Source: Pelecanus crispus (Eukaryota; Chordata; Aves; Pelecaniformes; Pelecanidae). Taken from it: a DNA stretch of 64,000 nt. The notes under the pieces were generated by a model, which saw only the letters and a program-made list of their open reading frames with translations, did not search any database and was not told where the DNA came from. The position numbers were made by a program, and so were the translations under genes. Below are positions 43,266-55,255 of the stretch, one piece after another; the stretch's first letter is position 1, and each line of letters begins with the position of its first letter. The DNA is taken from contig NC_134645.1 in assembly GCF_030463565.1 (NCBI RefSeq), positions 999,501 through 1,063,500 on the forward strand. Direction: 5' to 3'.

Positions 43266-46200
43266 GCAGGTCACTCATTCAGCTGCGGGTTGCTAAAAGC
43301 CAGAGCGAGGGCTTAGGAGAGGGAAAATAAATACACGGCAGAAGCGGATGAGGTGATGTCCGTCTCTCCGGAGGATTTCCCGCCCCTGTGCTCCCCCAGT
43401 CCCTCTGTCCCACCCCACAGCCAGCCCAGGGAATCCCCTTCTCTCTCTGCCCGAGCTGGAGACTCATTTTTTGACCTGCCGATGTTATTTACTATGGATA
43501 ACGCAGGCTTTCTCTGCAACCTGGCTGGCAGCAGCTTGTACCCAAGGTGGGGATGCAAAGCCATCGGGTTCCTGTTGGACTTGCATTTGCTCACCCCAAA
43601 TTATATGGGGGACAATAACTTGGGTCAGACCGCTACCCTGGGGGGCTGTGGCACCTGCTGGGGCTTCCTCCAGCCCGCCGGGCAAAGCCGGGCTGCTTCG
43701 GAGGAAAGATTTTAGGGAGGAACTGGTGCTTTCACGCGGGCAAGGAGCGAACCCGGGACACCCGAGTGCTTGCCGGGGGAAGACAGAGGTGTCTTTCTCC
43801 TTGAAGTGGTGCGGCAGCGCCGGCACAAGTTGGGGCTCTGTGCTCGGCCACGCAGCGGGGAGGCACGAGCCCCCGGTGGGGTGGGAGCCTGCGCTCAGCC
43901 ATGGGTCAGCAGGGCCTTTTCCCCAAAAAACCCCATCAGTTTGGAGGGGAGTGCACCCATTTGGCCAAATTGCCTTTTTCTGATGAAAAAGCATGGACGA
44001 ACCCTAAAGGCAAGAGAAGGGCAGCTGGGGGGCTGCGGTGGGAGTGCTGAAAATCGCCCACCGAGCTTCACTCGCACCGGGGAAGCGATGGCCAAGAGGG
44101 GAAGGGCAGGGCAGAGCAGCCTCCCCAAAAACCGCCTTGGGCTGCTGGCCAGCGCACGGGGGCTGTGCACCGACAGGCTCGCTGCCGGCCGTGCAAATGG
44201 GCGGCGCTTGCCCAGGCAATTTGAGGAAATCGGAGCAGATGCAACCGCGTGTCGAGCCCTGCCTTCGTCTGCAACAGAGCCTTTCCCTGCCATGCTGGTC
44301 AGATAACGCAGACCGACAACCTGGACCCGTAAAACTTCAAATGTGTGCTATTTCTGTAGTATTTCGTTTACGAGCCTCAGCTTCGCTCTGCTGTGAGCGC
44401 GAGCCAAGCGCTGATTCAGGTAAGCACATAAATGTTTGCTTAAATTCCTCATCTTTCAGCAAAAGCATACGCTTACATCTAATGGACTTCGGTGGGACTT
44501 AAGCCTGGCTTTAAAGTTAAGCATGTGTTTTAAGTGCATTCCTGAATTTGGTCTCTGAGATCCATTGACGTGAACAGAAAGATTCCCCATTGGCTTCAGT
44601 GGGATTTTTCTTGCCTGAAATGGAGTCCAGATCTCATGAAATAAATACCCATGTCTTTGTAGATGTGGAACCACATGGAGACTTATGAATACTTGTTCCC
44701 AGAAAAGGATCCAGCTTATTCATATGCCTACATCATGTGTATTAAATTCTCCTGACATCTACCACAATTCTAGCATATAAATGGAAAACAGAATAGATAC
44801 TGTGCCCTGAAAGCACTCAACTATTGATGCCTTTGAATTAATAGCAGGAAGCATTGTTTGTGTGCAGCCTTTACAAATTGTACTTATATTTTCCTCTTAT
44901 ATTGTTTCTTTCTCGTTTTAACCAAATTACTGGCCCGGCCATCCACGAGGATCTCGCTCACCCGGTCCCAGGCTGAGGGGGAACCCCACTCTGCGATGGC
45001 AATGCCGAATTCCTCGGGGTGGGGAGGAGAGGGCAGGATTTGGCACTTGGTGTGCGACGTGGGGGCTGGGGGTTGGCTTTGCCCATCCTGCGCCTGCGGC
45101 TGCCGGTCCCGACGGCGATGGGGGCAGCGAGGCTGGGCCGCTGCTAACCCCCCTAAATCCTTGTTGGAGAAGGAGGATTGAACAAAGGCAGAGGGAGCGC
45201 GGAGGGAAATAAGGTTTGTGCCAGAAGACGGGACCATGCATACCACGCAAATAAATCTTCACGTGGAGAGCAGAGCTGTTCAGGTTCGATTCGGGAACAG
45301 CAAATGGCTATACTGCTGTTTCTTCTGGCATTGCCTATGTCCAATAACACACAATAACTCAACCTGTACGCTTTCCCTACAGGAGCAGCACTTGATTTAG
45401 AGGGGGATTTCCAGAAAGGAGCCGCTCTTTGTTTGCGGTCCACGGTCCCCATCCCGACGATGGCAGCCAGTGATGCAGATGTTCCCGTTCCAACGCTCAC
45501 CGCTCCTTCCCGCCGCCGCTGCTCCGGGAAAACTACCAGAAAGCAGCGGCAGCATTCACCTAATGTACAACATGTTTCATTTGTTATTTAAAATCTTTAG
45601 GAGCTGATATCATGGGCGCGGGTTCAACAGAAAGAAGGAGCTGCCAGGTCCGTGCAGGCTCCCTGGAAGATGCCTGGCTTCCTGCACGATGAAATTACTC
45701 TGCAAGTCCCAGTCAGCTCCTGGTTGGGTCTGTTTTCATCTCCCAGCTCCCCACCGGCACTCATAGGATTAGACAAATATACGTAAGTTAAACCCATTGG
45801 CATGTCATGCAAAAAAAATCAGCAAGTCCCTCTATTCTGGAGCTCGCTTGGGAGGGTGTAGAGCAAGAAAGGGTCTTTTTATGCCCATTTCTGGGGCCGG
45901 GGTGCTAAGCGTCTTCTATCGGACCTGACGCAACCAGCCTCACACAACATCCGATTTCAAATGACAACTGTATTTATTATATCCCAACACTTTCCAGTGA
46001 AACCAGCTCTGAGGTTGGGTTCTGCCTGGCAGGGATGCAAACTGAGGCAGAGGTGAAGCGGGGCCAGGAGGAGATGGAAAGTTTCAGGGCATGACTGAAA
46101 GTGAGATCCTGGTTTGAAGAAGTGGCTGTGAAAACACTCTCGCATTATTCAGCAGCTCTTCTCCCCCTCCATATGCCCTCACAGCTGCAGACCAGTGCCA

Positions 46201-47405
46201 CAAATATATTTTTTTTTATAAGAGCTTACTGCAAAATGTTGTGTCTGTTTTCCAGGAGCAATTTGAAATGAAACATGCTAGGAGGTTTTTTCCCCTCTTT
46301 GAAAGCAAACTAACAGAGCACTCCCCATCAAACCCAAACCAGGGAGATCAAAAAATATTTTGGCTTTTCCCTGAAATGAAAGCTTTTCCAGCCATACAGG
46401 ACTAGTCCCTTTCTCTTATCTCATCTGTCATTAAAAAAACACAGTCAGAAAAACATATTTTTGTCTCAAAACATGTCTACTCAAACCCACACCCCTGCAA
46501 AAAAAAAAAAAAAAAGACCCATTTGGCTCCAAGGAATTTTTTTCCCCCTGGAGAAAGATTTCGATGAAAACAATTAATAGGGACATAAATAACTATTTTT
46601 TTTCATTTATTTTTATCATCTCTTGTCAGCCCTGTGAAGTCAGAGAAACAAGGGGAACTGAGCAATCACTTCCATTCCAAAATAATTTATGCCCAGGTGT
46701 GATGCCATTTGGTCCCAAAGCTGTGCAGCACCCATCACTACCTGTGGGTGCTTTTATTAAGGGAGCGGGGCATAAAGCCAGTAACAGCCCGGGGCAAACA
46801 CTGGCCTTAGCAGGAAGGGTGGGAAGGTGTCTTACGCAGGGTCACCTTCCAGTATTGGGCTCCGGCTGGTGCCAGTCTCATCTGAAGGAGTTCCTCCAAA
46901 GCTGCATCGTCACCCACTTCGCAGGCTTCCCCTTTCCTACGGCAGGGAGGAGGACCATGGTTGTACCACCAGCCCCGTCTTTGGCTGGCCCAGGACCGGG
47001 ATGCGCAGCGTGCCCCTTGGAGCAAAGGGGATGGGAGGAGCTGATGGTCCTTCCTCCCCTCAGAGGGTTCGTGTTTGCCTCCCATCACCTGCAGCTCATC
47101 CCTCCGGCCATGCCATGGTTTTGGTGTTGGAGCTGCACCAATCGACCCAATGGAGAGCTCCTGGCTGAGGTGAAGCCTTGAGAAAAATCCTGTTGCCCCC
47201 CTGAGAGCTTCGTGCCCAGGTCATGGTGCATTGCTGTGACCAGGCAGCGGGGAGGGAGAGTATGGGCAAACCTGGTAAAATCAGCTCCAGGAGCTGGCAA
47301 TGTTTAATTAGGGATGCATGAAACAAATCCTACAGGACCGTGAGTGCATCAGCTCCACGGCTCTGTGGGGTGAACTGCGGTCTGCAGGGTTTAGCTGCTG
47401 CGCCC
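43266..47405. other. Intergenic unique DNA
   Basis: No gene, RNA or mobile element recognised. GC-richer at 43.35-44.3 kb and 44.95-45.2 kb. AT-rich at 44.68-44.93 kb and 46.2-46.65 kb, the latter with an A run at 46498-46515. Confidence 0.5.
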
Positions 47406-47409
47406 ATGG

Positions 47410-47485
47410 GAGGAGGAGGAGGAGGAAGAGAAGGAGGGGGAAGAGGAGGAAGGGGAGGAGGAGAAGGAGGGGGAGGAGGAGAAAT
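47410..47485. repeat. GGA/GAA-rich purine microsatellite
   Basis: About 75 bases of GGAGGA and GAAGGAGGGG triplet-like repeats. Open frames across it are artefacts. Confidence 0.9.
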
Positions 47486-50400
47486 GGCTGTGCAAGGCAG
47501 GCTGCTGCTCACAGTGCCCACTCTTAGTCTTTGCTCATTTTCCAGGGTGGTGAAGATAAGGTTTTGGGTTGGTTTTTTTTTTTTTCCCCCCCTCATCTTC
47601 AATTTTAAGGGCCTTGTGTGAGGAGTGTGCTGCCAGCATGTGCGGGCAGGGATGAGAAGCAAAGGGAGCATCACCGGAGAAGTTCCCACAGAGGTGCTTC
47701 AGGGCTGAAGGAGCCGGCTAGAACGGACAAGGCAGCTCTTCACAGCTTTACGTGCTGTAAATCCCATTTTATATCCCCCGTGCCACATACAGGGAGAAAT
47801 AAACAGAGTCCTGCGACGATTATTCAGAGTCTTTATGACGGTTATAATGTTCTCTGCCACTCACCTCGCTCTCGCCCTGCTACCTCGGCGCGTTTTCATA
47901 TTGATACAAGTTTCTGCTGTGAAATGATCCCTGAAAAGAGTTTACCTGCCACTAAATGGCTCTGAACTCTGTGAAATGCTTTGGTACAACACCGTGAAAC
48001 GCAGCTCTTGGCTTGCTGGAACAACACACCGAGCGCATAACCTCATACAGCGCCCTTGTTAAGAGCTACGAAGTGTGGCACCGGCTCGTAAAGAGCTGCA
48101 GGAGGCACGTTACGTTCGTAGCCCAGCAGTATAAAATTTAACCTGTTGCATCCTTCGCCGCCCCTCGTGCCAAGCCAGACGCTGAGCAAAGCGCGTGAGG
48201 CGCACCAAGCTGGAGGGTGCCTTCTTCCGCCACGGCCGCCTGCAAGGGCCCCGCGAGGCACGTCTTCGGAGCCAGTGGAGCAGGTGACGCGCGAGGTGGG
48301 GGCCGGGCTTGCCCCCCGAAGCTGTCCCGGACGGCGTTTGCATCAGCTGCCCCTTGGCTGCAAGCAGGAGAAGAGCCTGGCCATCAGGCGAGCCCTTGTC
48401 TTCAGGTTCGTGGAGTCCATCGCTGCCTGAAAGGCAGGGCAGGTTGTTCCTCCATAATATCTGGATGGATTATTTATCCTGCCTCTCTTCCGAACCATCG
48501 GCTCAGGTCACCCTGATGTACGGCCCCTCCTTTTTGCCCCGTGGTCCTTCTCCAGGATTCCTTAGGGATGAGAACCTCCCGCATAAAACCGATGGAGGAC
48601 CATCTCCGAGAACCGGGGCTGATGTGCCGGATAGATCGGTGCCATAAAGCCTGGCGGACTTACGCGTGAGCAAAGGTATCCGAATCTCATCCGAAATATT
48701 TTCCACGTGGAGGAGATTCCCCGCTCCTCCCCCGGGGCCACGTCTGCGCCGTTCAGCGTGCAGCCGCTCTCTGTACGCGCAGTGCCAAATGCAACAAGCC
48801 GACCCGGTGCTATTTCAGCCTACTCGATGTGTTTTTCCACCAGCGCAACTTAACATCCATTTCTTTGCCAAGCGTGCGGCCTTCCCACTTCATTATGGTC
48901 ATGAGAAAACCATTTCAATAAGAAAACAAAGGAATAGGTTTAGCAGCCCTTCGTCCCTTCTGTCGGCGAGCACGTGTGGCGTTTGTTTGCAAAGTTGGGC
49001 ATAAGCTACTAAGCGGATCTTGCAGAGATTTACGCTCAGGCAAAGACTTCCATGTGGGCTTAACATTAAGCAAGAGCTTAATCTAAAGGAAAATATTTGG
49101 GGTTTGGGTTGGTTTTTTGTGTGTGTGTGTGTGTTGTTTCTCTTTCAGTGCACTGTAGGACCAAAGAAATATTCACCAAAGTGAACAGAGGGACAGATGG
49201 CGACTCCAGCGGTCTCGGGGGCAGCTGGCCAGCCGGGAGACAAGGACTTCATCTGAGAAGGTGCTGCTCGTCTCTCACAGCACCTAGGGCTCCCACCAAA
49301 GTCACAAGGGTTGTGGGTTCTCAGCACCGTGTGGCGCTGGGGCTGGAGGGGCGTTTGCCCTCGCCCCGGAGGGGGCTGCGCAGACGATGTCTTCGGTACT
49401 CCTAAAGACGAGATGGCAAGAAAGGACCTGAACGCAGAAGCTGAAAGGCGTCCTTTTGTACCGGGCTCAGCAAACCGAGGAAACTGAAAAGCTAAAGCGA
49501 CGCCCTCGGCTCGGGATTCCTCCGTGAGGGCTGCGTGACACGAAAGGACAGGTATCTGCCTCCTGGCCTGCGGCCAGCGCGGCTGCGGTGCAAGACCTCG
49601 CTTCCCACCCACGGAAGCAGGGCAGGGGCCGCCGCACACGCGGGGGGGCGTGGGGACAAACCCACCGCCTGCGAGCAGATCCGGCACCTGCCCAGAGCCC
49701 CCGCGACGACATTACATGCCGGAGCGCGGCTTTCCACCATGGTTTGCGTCTCAGCCCTAACAAAGCCAGAAAAAGAGACGCTGGGCTCCTGCTCTGGGGA
49801 TTTTTGCCCCTCACGCCGTGCCGCTGCGGCCAGCAGCGCGAGACTCCGCGCGAGCCTGGGGAGAGCGGTGCTGTCCTCTGCAGAATCAGGGTTTCGTACC
49901 TGCTTTTTAAAGGATGGGTGCATGCCTTCATCCTCCCCCAACTCCGCCGCTGGGAAGACAGCCCGGAGCTGCCAGGCTGCGATGCGACGGTGCTTTGCTC
50001 CTCTCCTCGGAGACCCCCACCGCTGCAGCCTCCTCCCCTGCAGCGAGGAGCCGACGCAGCCCAGCCTGCTCCATCCCCAGGCAGCTGAGCTGAATTTCAA
50101 TACCGACCCCGCCGGTTCATGGAGCCGTTCCTGCGAGCCAGTCGCCCTCGCATACGCCTGACAGATGTCTTTTTCGCAGTATTAAGCCTTTGCAAGGAAG
50201 AGGCTTGGGTTTGCCCCTTCCTTTGAGACACAGCCAGCCGGAGCCGGCAGCCCCCGGCCCGCTCGCCCGCTTCTACCCGCAGCCCTCCAGCGAGACCGCT
50301 GCGTGCCGTCAGCGCTGAGACTTCTTTAATATTCTTCTCAAATTGCTTTGTATTTTTGAAATTTCGGTACCTAGCGAGCGAAGGTGATGGCCTGCAGCTG

Positions 50401-50595
50401 TGCACCTCCACGGCTGATGGGACACAGGCGGGTTCAGGCTGTAGCTAAAAAAAAAAAAAAAAAAAACCAAAAAACCCCCTCCCGCTGCCCACATGCTCCT
50501 CAGGGCATTAGAAGAGATTTCAAATGCGCGCGCAGTGACTTGCAAGTGATCTGAAATGGTTTACAGGCAGAAAAAGAGAAGAAAATAAGGGTACT
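47486..50595. other. Intergenic unique DNA
   Basis: No gene recognised. A low-repeat patch at 47.78-47.97 kb (GACGATTATTCAGAGTC, TTTATGACGGTTATAATG) could be regulatory. GC-rich 48.1-48.4 and 49.2-50.3 kb carry unsupported long frames. GT repeat at 49117-49134, A run at 50445-50466. Confidence 0.45.
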
Positions 50596-50599
50596 GTCA

Positions 50600-51400
50600 G
50601 TAAAAAGAAAAGCAGGATATGTCCACAGCTGTTTACTTAAGCAACGGGAATAATTTTAAATTATCTGTATTGTCCTCAGGTCCACAGCGTTTTACACAAG
50701 AACGGGAGAGAATTTGTTAAGGATCCAGGATCCCGCTGTCATTTTCACATTAAGAATCTGTGATAAAAAAAATTTAGTCTTTAGGAAAAGAAATCCAATT
50801 GTAAAAATCTGGGGGTTTTAGTATTTTTTTTTTTCTCTCCATGTGGAATTGAGGAGCCTTCTGGCTTGGAGTGGAGTATATTTTACACAGTTAAATTGCT
50901 TTTGACAAATGAAACCAAGTTATTGTTAATTACTCAACCTGTGGCCTTTACCAAACTGAAATATATGATTAAACAAAATGGCTCAGACAGCGCATTAAGC
51001 TTTGAAGAATGATTTTATTTTTTTGAGCTCTCAAAGCCTTTTCTCCAGAAAACAGAAAGCGTTTTTTTTTGTCATGACAGCGGGATCATTCAACTCTCTA
51101 TATTTAGCCAGTGTCAAAACGCTCAAGAAAAAAAATTGTCAGAAGTAATTTTGTGATCCTTCTGACACAAAAAGCACGCGCACAGGCACCCAGATAATAT
51201 TGCACTCCACTTTGCGAGGGAGAAACGTTACGCTTTGCAGCGTGCCTTTCGCAAACAGGCGCTCGTTTTCAGCCCGCTGCAATAGGATTTTCCAATTTTG
51301 ATGGATTGTGACAGCAAATGAGCTCCATAACCATGACTAAACTAAATATCCCCTCTAAGAGCCACAGCATTTCTGAATCGTTAACGAGTATAGGGTAAAT
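50600..51400. promoter_or_regulatory. Candidate PAX1 upstream enhancer block
   Basis: About 800 bases of AT-rich, largely repeat-free DNA 3.9-4.7 kb above the PAX1 start. It contains CAGCTGTTTACTTAAG (E-box plus forkhead TGTTTAC, about 50620-50635), TTTTAAATTATCTG, GTTATTGTTAATTACTC (SOX plus homeodomain), ATATATGATTAAAC and CATAACCATGACTAAACTAAATATC. The only interruptions are short T runs. Function inferred from position, texture and motifs. Confidence 0.4.
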
Positions 51401-52405
51401 AACGGGGAAACACATGGGAAGCCCTACCTTTAACTGCACTAATTGCCAGCTGCTGCAGGACAGCAAGATTCTTGGGATTTCTATCTGAAAATAAAACCAG
51501 CTTGCGCTGCTGCCCGCCTCACTGCCGATATATATCTTTATTCAGCAAAAGTAACGATGCAAAGTCGTGCATCTGCCACACGAAGCTCAGCTCCTTGCAA
51601 GGCACGGCGTAAAAATATACGCAAATGTCCGGCAGCTTTTGCAAATACGGTGAGAATGAGGGGTTTGTTTTTTTTTTTTTTCAAATACAGTGAGGGTGAT
51701 TTTTTTTTTTTTCTGAGCTTTCCGGCAGAGCGGTAGCAAGAGAAGGGGTCCAAAAAAAAAAAAAAGCTATTTATGGGTTTCTGATAAGTGCCGCCGGAGG
51801 TGCACCTTCCCGAGCAGAGCGTTCCCGGGAGAGGGTTTCCCGGCCCGGGGCAATCCCGTGCCTCACCCGGGGGACAGGACAGGGACTTTCCCCCCCCGCC
51901 GCCCAAAGTTTTAGCCCCGGCCTAATATTTTCCATGCCGGACTCCCGACGCTAAATCAAAACCGGAGGCGGGAGGGAACGCCGATAAAGCGAGAGGGCCG
52001 AGAGAGGAGCGGGGAAAGAGGGGGTGGAAGGGGGAGAAAAAAAAAAAAAAAAGAGCCGGAGCAAATTAAAACCAGCTCGGAGCGAGGTCGGGGGGCGGGC
52101 GGGAGGGGCTGGCGCCGGGCAGCAGGTTTGGGGGTGCCGGGAAGCCCCCAGGCGCTGCCCCCCAACTGCCCGTAGGGCGCTCAGCCCCACCGAGGGCAGT
52201 CGGGGCATTTTATTAATTACTTTAGGGGGAGCCGGGCTGGCGGGAGAGCGGCTCGGCTCGGCTCGGCTCGGCTCGGCTGGGCCCGGCCCGGGGGCTCCTT
52301 TCCCTTCCCTCCCCGAGGCCCCTGCGAGGGGGAGAGGGGAACCCCCCTGCCCGCACCCCTACCTGCGCCAGCCGCCCCCGCCCGGCCCGGCTCCCCGCAG
52401 CCCCC
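51401..52405. other. PAX1 distal 5' flank, increasingly GC-rich
   Basis: Unique sequence with T and A runs (51668-51682, 51698-51712, 51751-51765, 52036-52052), then GC-rich DNA with a CGGCT pentamer run (about 52250-52280). No coding evidence. Confidence 0.45.
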
Positions 52406-52409
52406 GGCC

Positions 52410-52865
52410 CCTCTTCGTCTCTTTTTCTCTTTTTTCTTTTTGCTTTCTTATTTTTCTTTATTTTTTTTTCCTTTTTTTCTTTTTTCTTTTTTCTTTTTTT
52501 CTTTTTTCTTTTTTCTTTTTTCTTTTTTCCTTTTTTTCTTTCTCCTTTTTTTCTTTTCTCCTTTTTTTCTTTTCTCCTTTTTTCTTTTTTCCTTCTTTTT
52601 TCCTTCTTTTTTCCTTCTTTTTTCCTTCTTTTTTTTCCTTTTTCTTTCTTTTTTCTTTCTTTTCCTCCTCCTTCTTTTCCTTCTTCGTTCTCTTTTTCTT
52701 CTTCTTCTCCTCCTCCTCCTTCTTCTTTTCTTTCTTCGTTCTCTTTTTCTTCTTCTCCTCCTCCTTCTTCTTCTTTTCCTTCTTCGTTTCCTTTTTATTA
52801 TTCTTTTCCTTCTTCGTTTTCGCCTCCTTTTCCCTCTTCGTTTTCTTCCCCTTTTCTTCTTCTTC
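52410..52865. repeat. TTTTTC/TCC pyrimidine-rich microsatellite tract
   Basis: About 450 bases of T runs punctuated by single C or CC (TTTTTTCTTTTTTC), passing into TTCTTC and TCCTCC triplets. Fully strand-asymmetric. Phe/Ser/Leu-rich and Lys/Arg/Glu-rich open frames over it are artefacts. Confidence 0.95.
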
Positions 52866-54954
52866 CTTCCCTTCCCCGCTATTCCCACGCACCCACGCCT
52901 GCACCCGCCCGGCCCGCGGAGGACACCCTCCCGCCGGTACAAGGCGGCCGCCCCTCCCGACCCCTCCAAGGAGGCCGAAATTCTCCTGTGCCCGTCCAGG
53001 CTCAGCGCCCGCCGAGGCGGAGGCCGCCGGGGCAGCCCCTGACGCCCTCCCCGGGCAGAGCGGCGGGGGGACGCGGGGGGCTGCGGGGGGGACGCGGCGA
53101 GGGGGGGGCTGCACCGGGCGCGATGCTCTCCCGCGGCAGGTGCCCGGCGGAGGGGCTGGCGGAGGGGGGGTTGCTTCTGCTGCGGGGTGGGTGTATATTT
53201 TTTGCTTTAAACACCTAGGGACCCCCCCCCCCAGCACCCCATCCCCCGGCTCCCCCGGCCCCTGCCCTCCCCTCCGCCCCTCACCGCGGGCCCGGTCCGC
53301 AGCCGGCGGATTTCTCCGCGCTTCCCAACAGAGGGAGACAAAAAGTCGGCACAGCCGCGGAGGGGCGGGTGGGCCCGGGCGACCCCGGGCCGGAGCTCCC
53401 CGGCAGGCCCGGCGACCCCCCCCCGCCCTCCCCGGGGCTACTGGCCCGGCAGCGCTGCGAGCCGGCCCCGCCGCCCCGTCGGGCCGCCCGGGGAAGCCGC
53501 TGCGGCCGGGCTGCTCCGAGCAGCGAGCGGCCGGGGGGGGCCGGGGGGGCTTCAGGAGCAGCTGCCCGGCCGTCCCCCGGCCAGGCCCCCTCCTCACCCC
53601 GCCTGCGGGCCACTCTCCCCGGCCCCGGGCGAGCGGGCGTTGGCGGGCGAGCGCGGGTGGCGAGCTGGCCACGGCCCCTGGGGGGGGGAAAAGCTCTTCG
53701 GTGGGTGGGAGGAGACCCCCACACGCCCCCAAAAAATCGTCCCGTGGGATTAGCAGGGCAGGGAGGGAGACAGCCGGTTTCCCCGGCCGCTTTTCGATCG
53801 CCTGCACCCCGCCGGCCGCCGGCAGCCGCTCCCGCGGCTGAGGACGGCAAACTCATCGCCGTGGTGCTGCCCCGGGGGCTGCAGCCGGGGGGTGCGGGGG
53901 GGGGGAAGGCACAGAGCAGGCACCCATCCCTTCGCCATCCTCGGCTGCTTTTGAGTCGATCCGCTCTCTTTTCCCGACGGCCGACTCCCAAAAAACTGCG
54001 GCGGCAGCGAGCACGGCGGGTTTAACCCCCCCCCCCCCGCCTCGGGGGTCGCGGAAGGGGGAGAGGAGGGGGCGGCCGGGTGGGCAGCGCCTGGGGGCTT
54101 CCCCCCGCGCCCGTCCCCCCACGGCTGCCGTGCCCTGGCAGGAGCCGCCGTTTGCTTCTCCCGCCCGCCGCTGCCCGCGCTGCCTGCGGGGGGGCTGCAG
54201 CCCGGGGCGGTGGGCGCTGCCCGCCCCCCCGCTGCCCGCCCCGCTGCCCGCCTCTCCCCGCGCCCCCCCCGGCTGGAAGCCCACGGGGGAGCGGGTTTTC
54301 GATGCGGCTGCAAAGGCGATGCCCGCGGCGGGCTGCGAGGCGGTTCCCCCCCCCCCCCCCCGCCCCTCGGGGAAACACTCCCCATCTCCCCCTCCTCCTT
54401 TCCTGGGGACGGGGGCAGGAAAACCCCCCAGAACCCCCCCAAACGCCCCATCCACGCTTTACGGGGCTGCCTTCGCGCGTGATTTTTGGGGGGTGGGAAA
54501 GCGCGGGGTTGCGGGGGGGGGGGGGGGGCGCCTCCGAGCTCAGCCCCTCGCCGCCGGCCCGCACCGGCAGCCGGTGGCTCCCCCCGAAAGCACCCCCCCG
54601 CCCCCCACGCCCCCTCCCCACGCCCCCGCCCGTGGGTCCCGGCCCCGTCGGGGCTGGAGGCGGGGCAGGTGCCCGCGCTCCGCTTTTTGCGTGGGAAGGA
54701 GCGGGGGGAGGCGGCCGGGGGGGGGGGGGGGGGGGCATTGAGACCTCAAGAAGATTTGGGGGGGGGGGGGAAGGCGTGGGGACCCCCACGGTTTACCCCG
54801 CTCCGCCTTCCCGCATCCCGAAAAGCGGGGGGGATGGCGCGGGCGGCCCCGGCCGTGGCGGGACGCTGGCCCCGAGGGGGCGGGCGGAGGGTGCCGTGCC
54901 CCCCCCCTTTCTCCGTGGGTCCCCCCCCCGCGGCGGGGAGCGGCGGCCGCGGCC
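52866..54954. other. CpG-rich PAX1 5' flank
   Basis: Very GC-rich with frequent CpG and many poly-C or poly-G runs (53221, 54027, 54350, 54510-54525, 54717-54736, 54760). Several overlapping long frames on both strands show no family resemblance. Most likely the CpG island leading to the PAX1 promoter. Confidence 0.5.
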
Positions 54955-55251
54955 ATTTAGGAGCGGCGCGGGAGCCAATGGGCGGCCGGCGGCGGCGCCT
55001 CCACCGTGACGGCCGAGATTGACGTGTTTCCCACGTCAAATTGATCCCAAGTAGCGGCGGGGGCTCCCCGCCACCGGGGGAACCGGCCCGCCGCCGCCAG
55101 CGCACCCCCGGCCGCCCCGCCGCCCGCCCGGCCCGCTCCTCCGCCGCTCCCCGCGCCCTCTATGCCGGGCCGGGGCCGGGGCCGGGGCCGGGGCTCGGGC
55201 AGGCGGGGGTCCCCCCCCCCGGGCGGAGCGGAGCTGCCCCGGCGCCGGGCG
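54955..55251 (+). promoter_or_regulatory. PAX1: PAX1 core promoter region
   Basis: Upstream of the PAX1 ATG lies an NF-Y type CCAAT box in a strong context (GAGCCAATGGGCGG, CCAAT at 54975-54979). There is also an exact inverted repeat of CRE-like half sites (TTGACGTG 55019-55026, five-base spacer, CACGTCAA 55032-55039). The sequence is CpG-rich and I see no TATA box. The transcription start is probably within 55040-55150, but this is inferred. Confidence 0.55.
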
Positions 55252-55255
55252 ATGG
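55252..55255 (+). CDS. PAX1: PAX1 coding exon 1 (four bases, ATG G)
   Basis: Only the start codon and the first base of codon 2 are coding if this ATG is used. Context GCGATGG is good (G at -3 and +4) and the donor GTAAGG follows at once. The in-frame upstream ATG (55162) has T at -3 and would encode an Arg/Gly/Pro-rich leader. Human PAX1 also has forms with an N-terminal extension (from memory). Confidence 0.85.
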
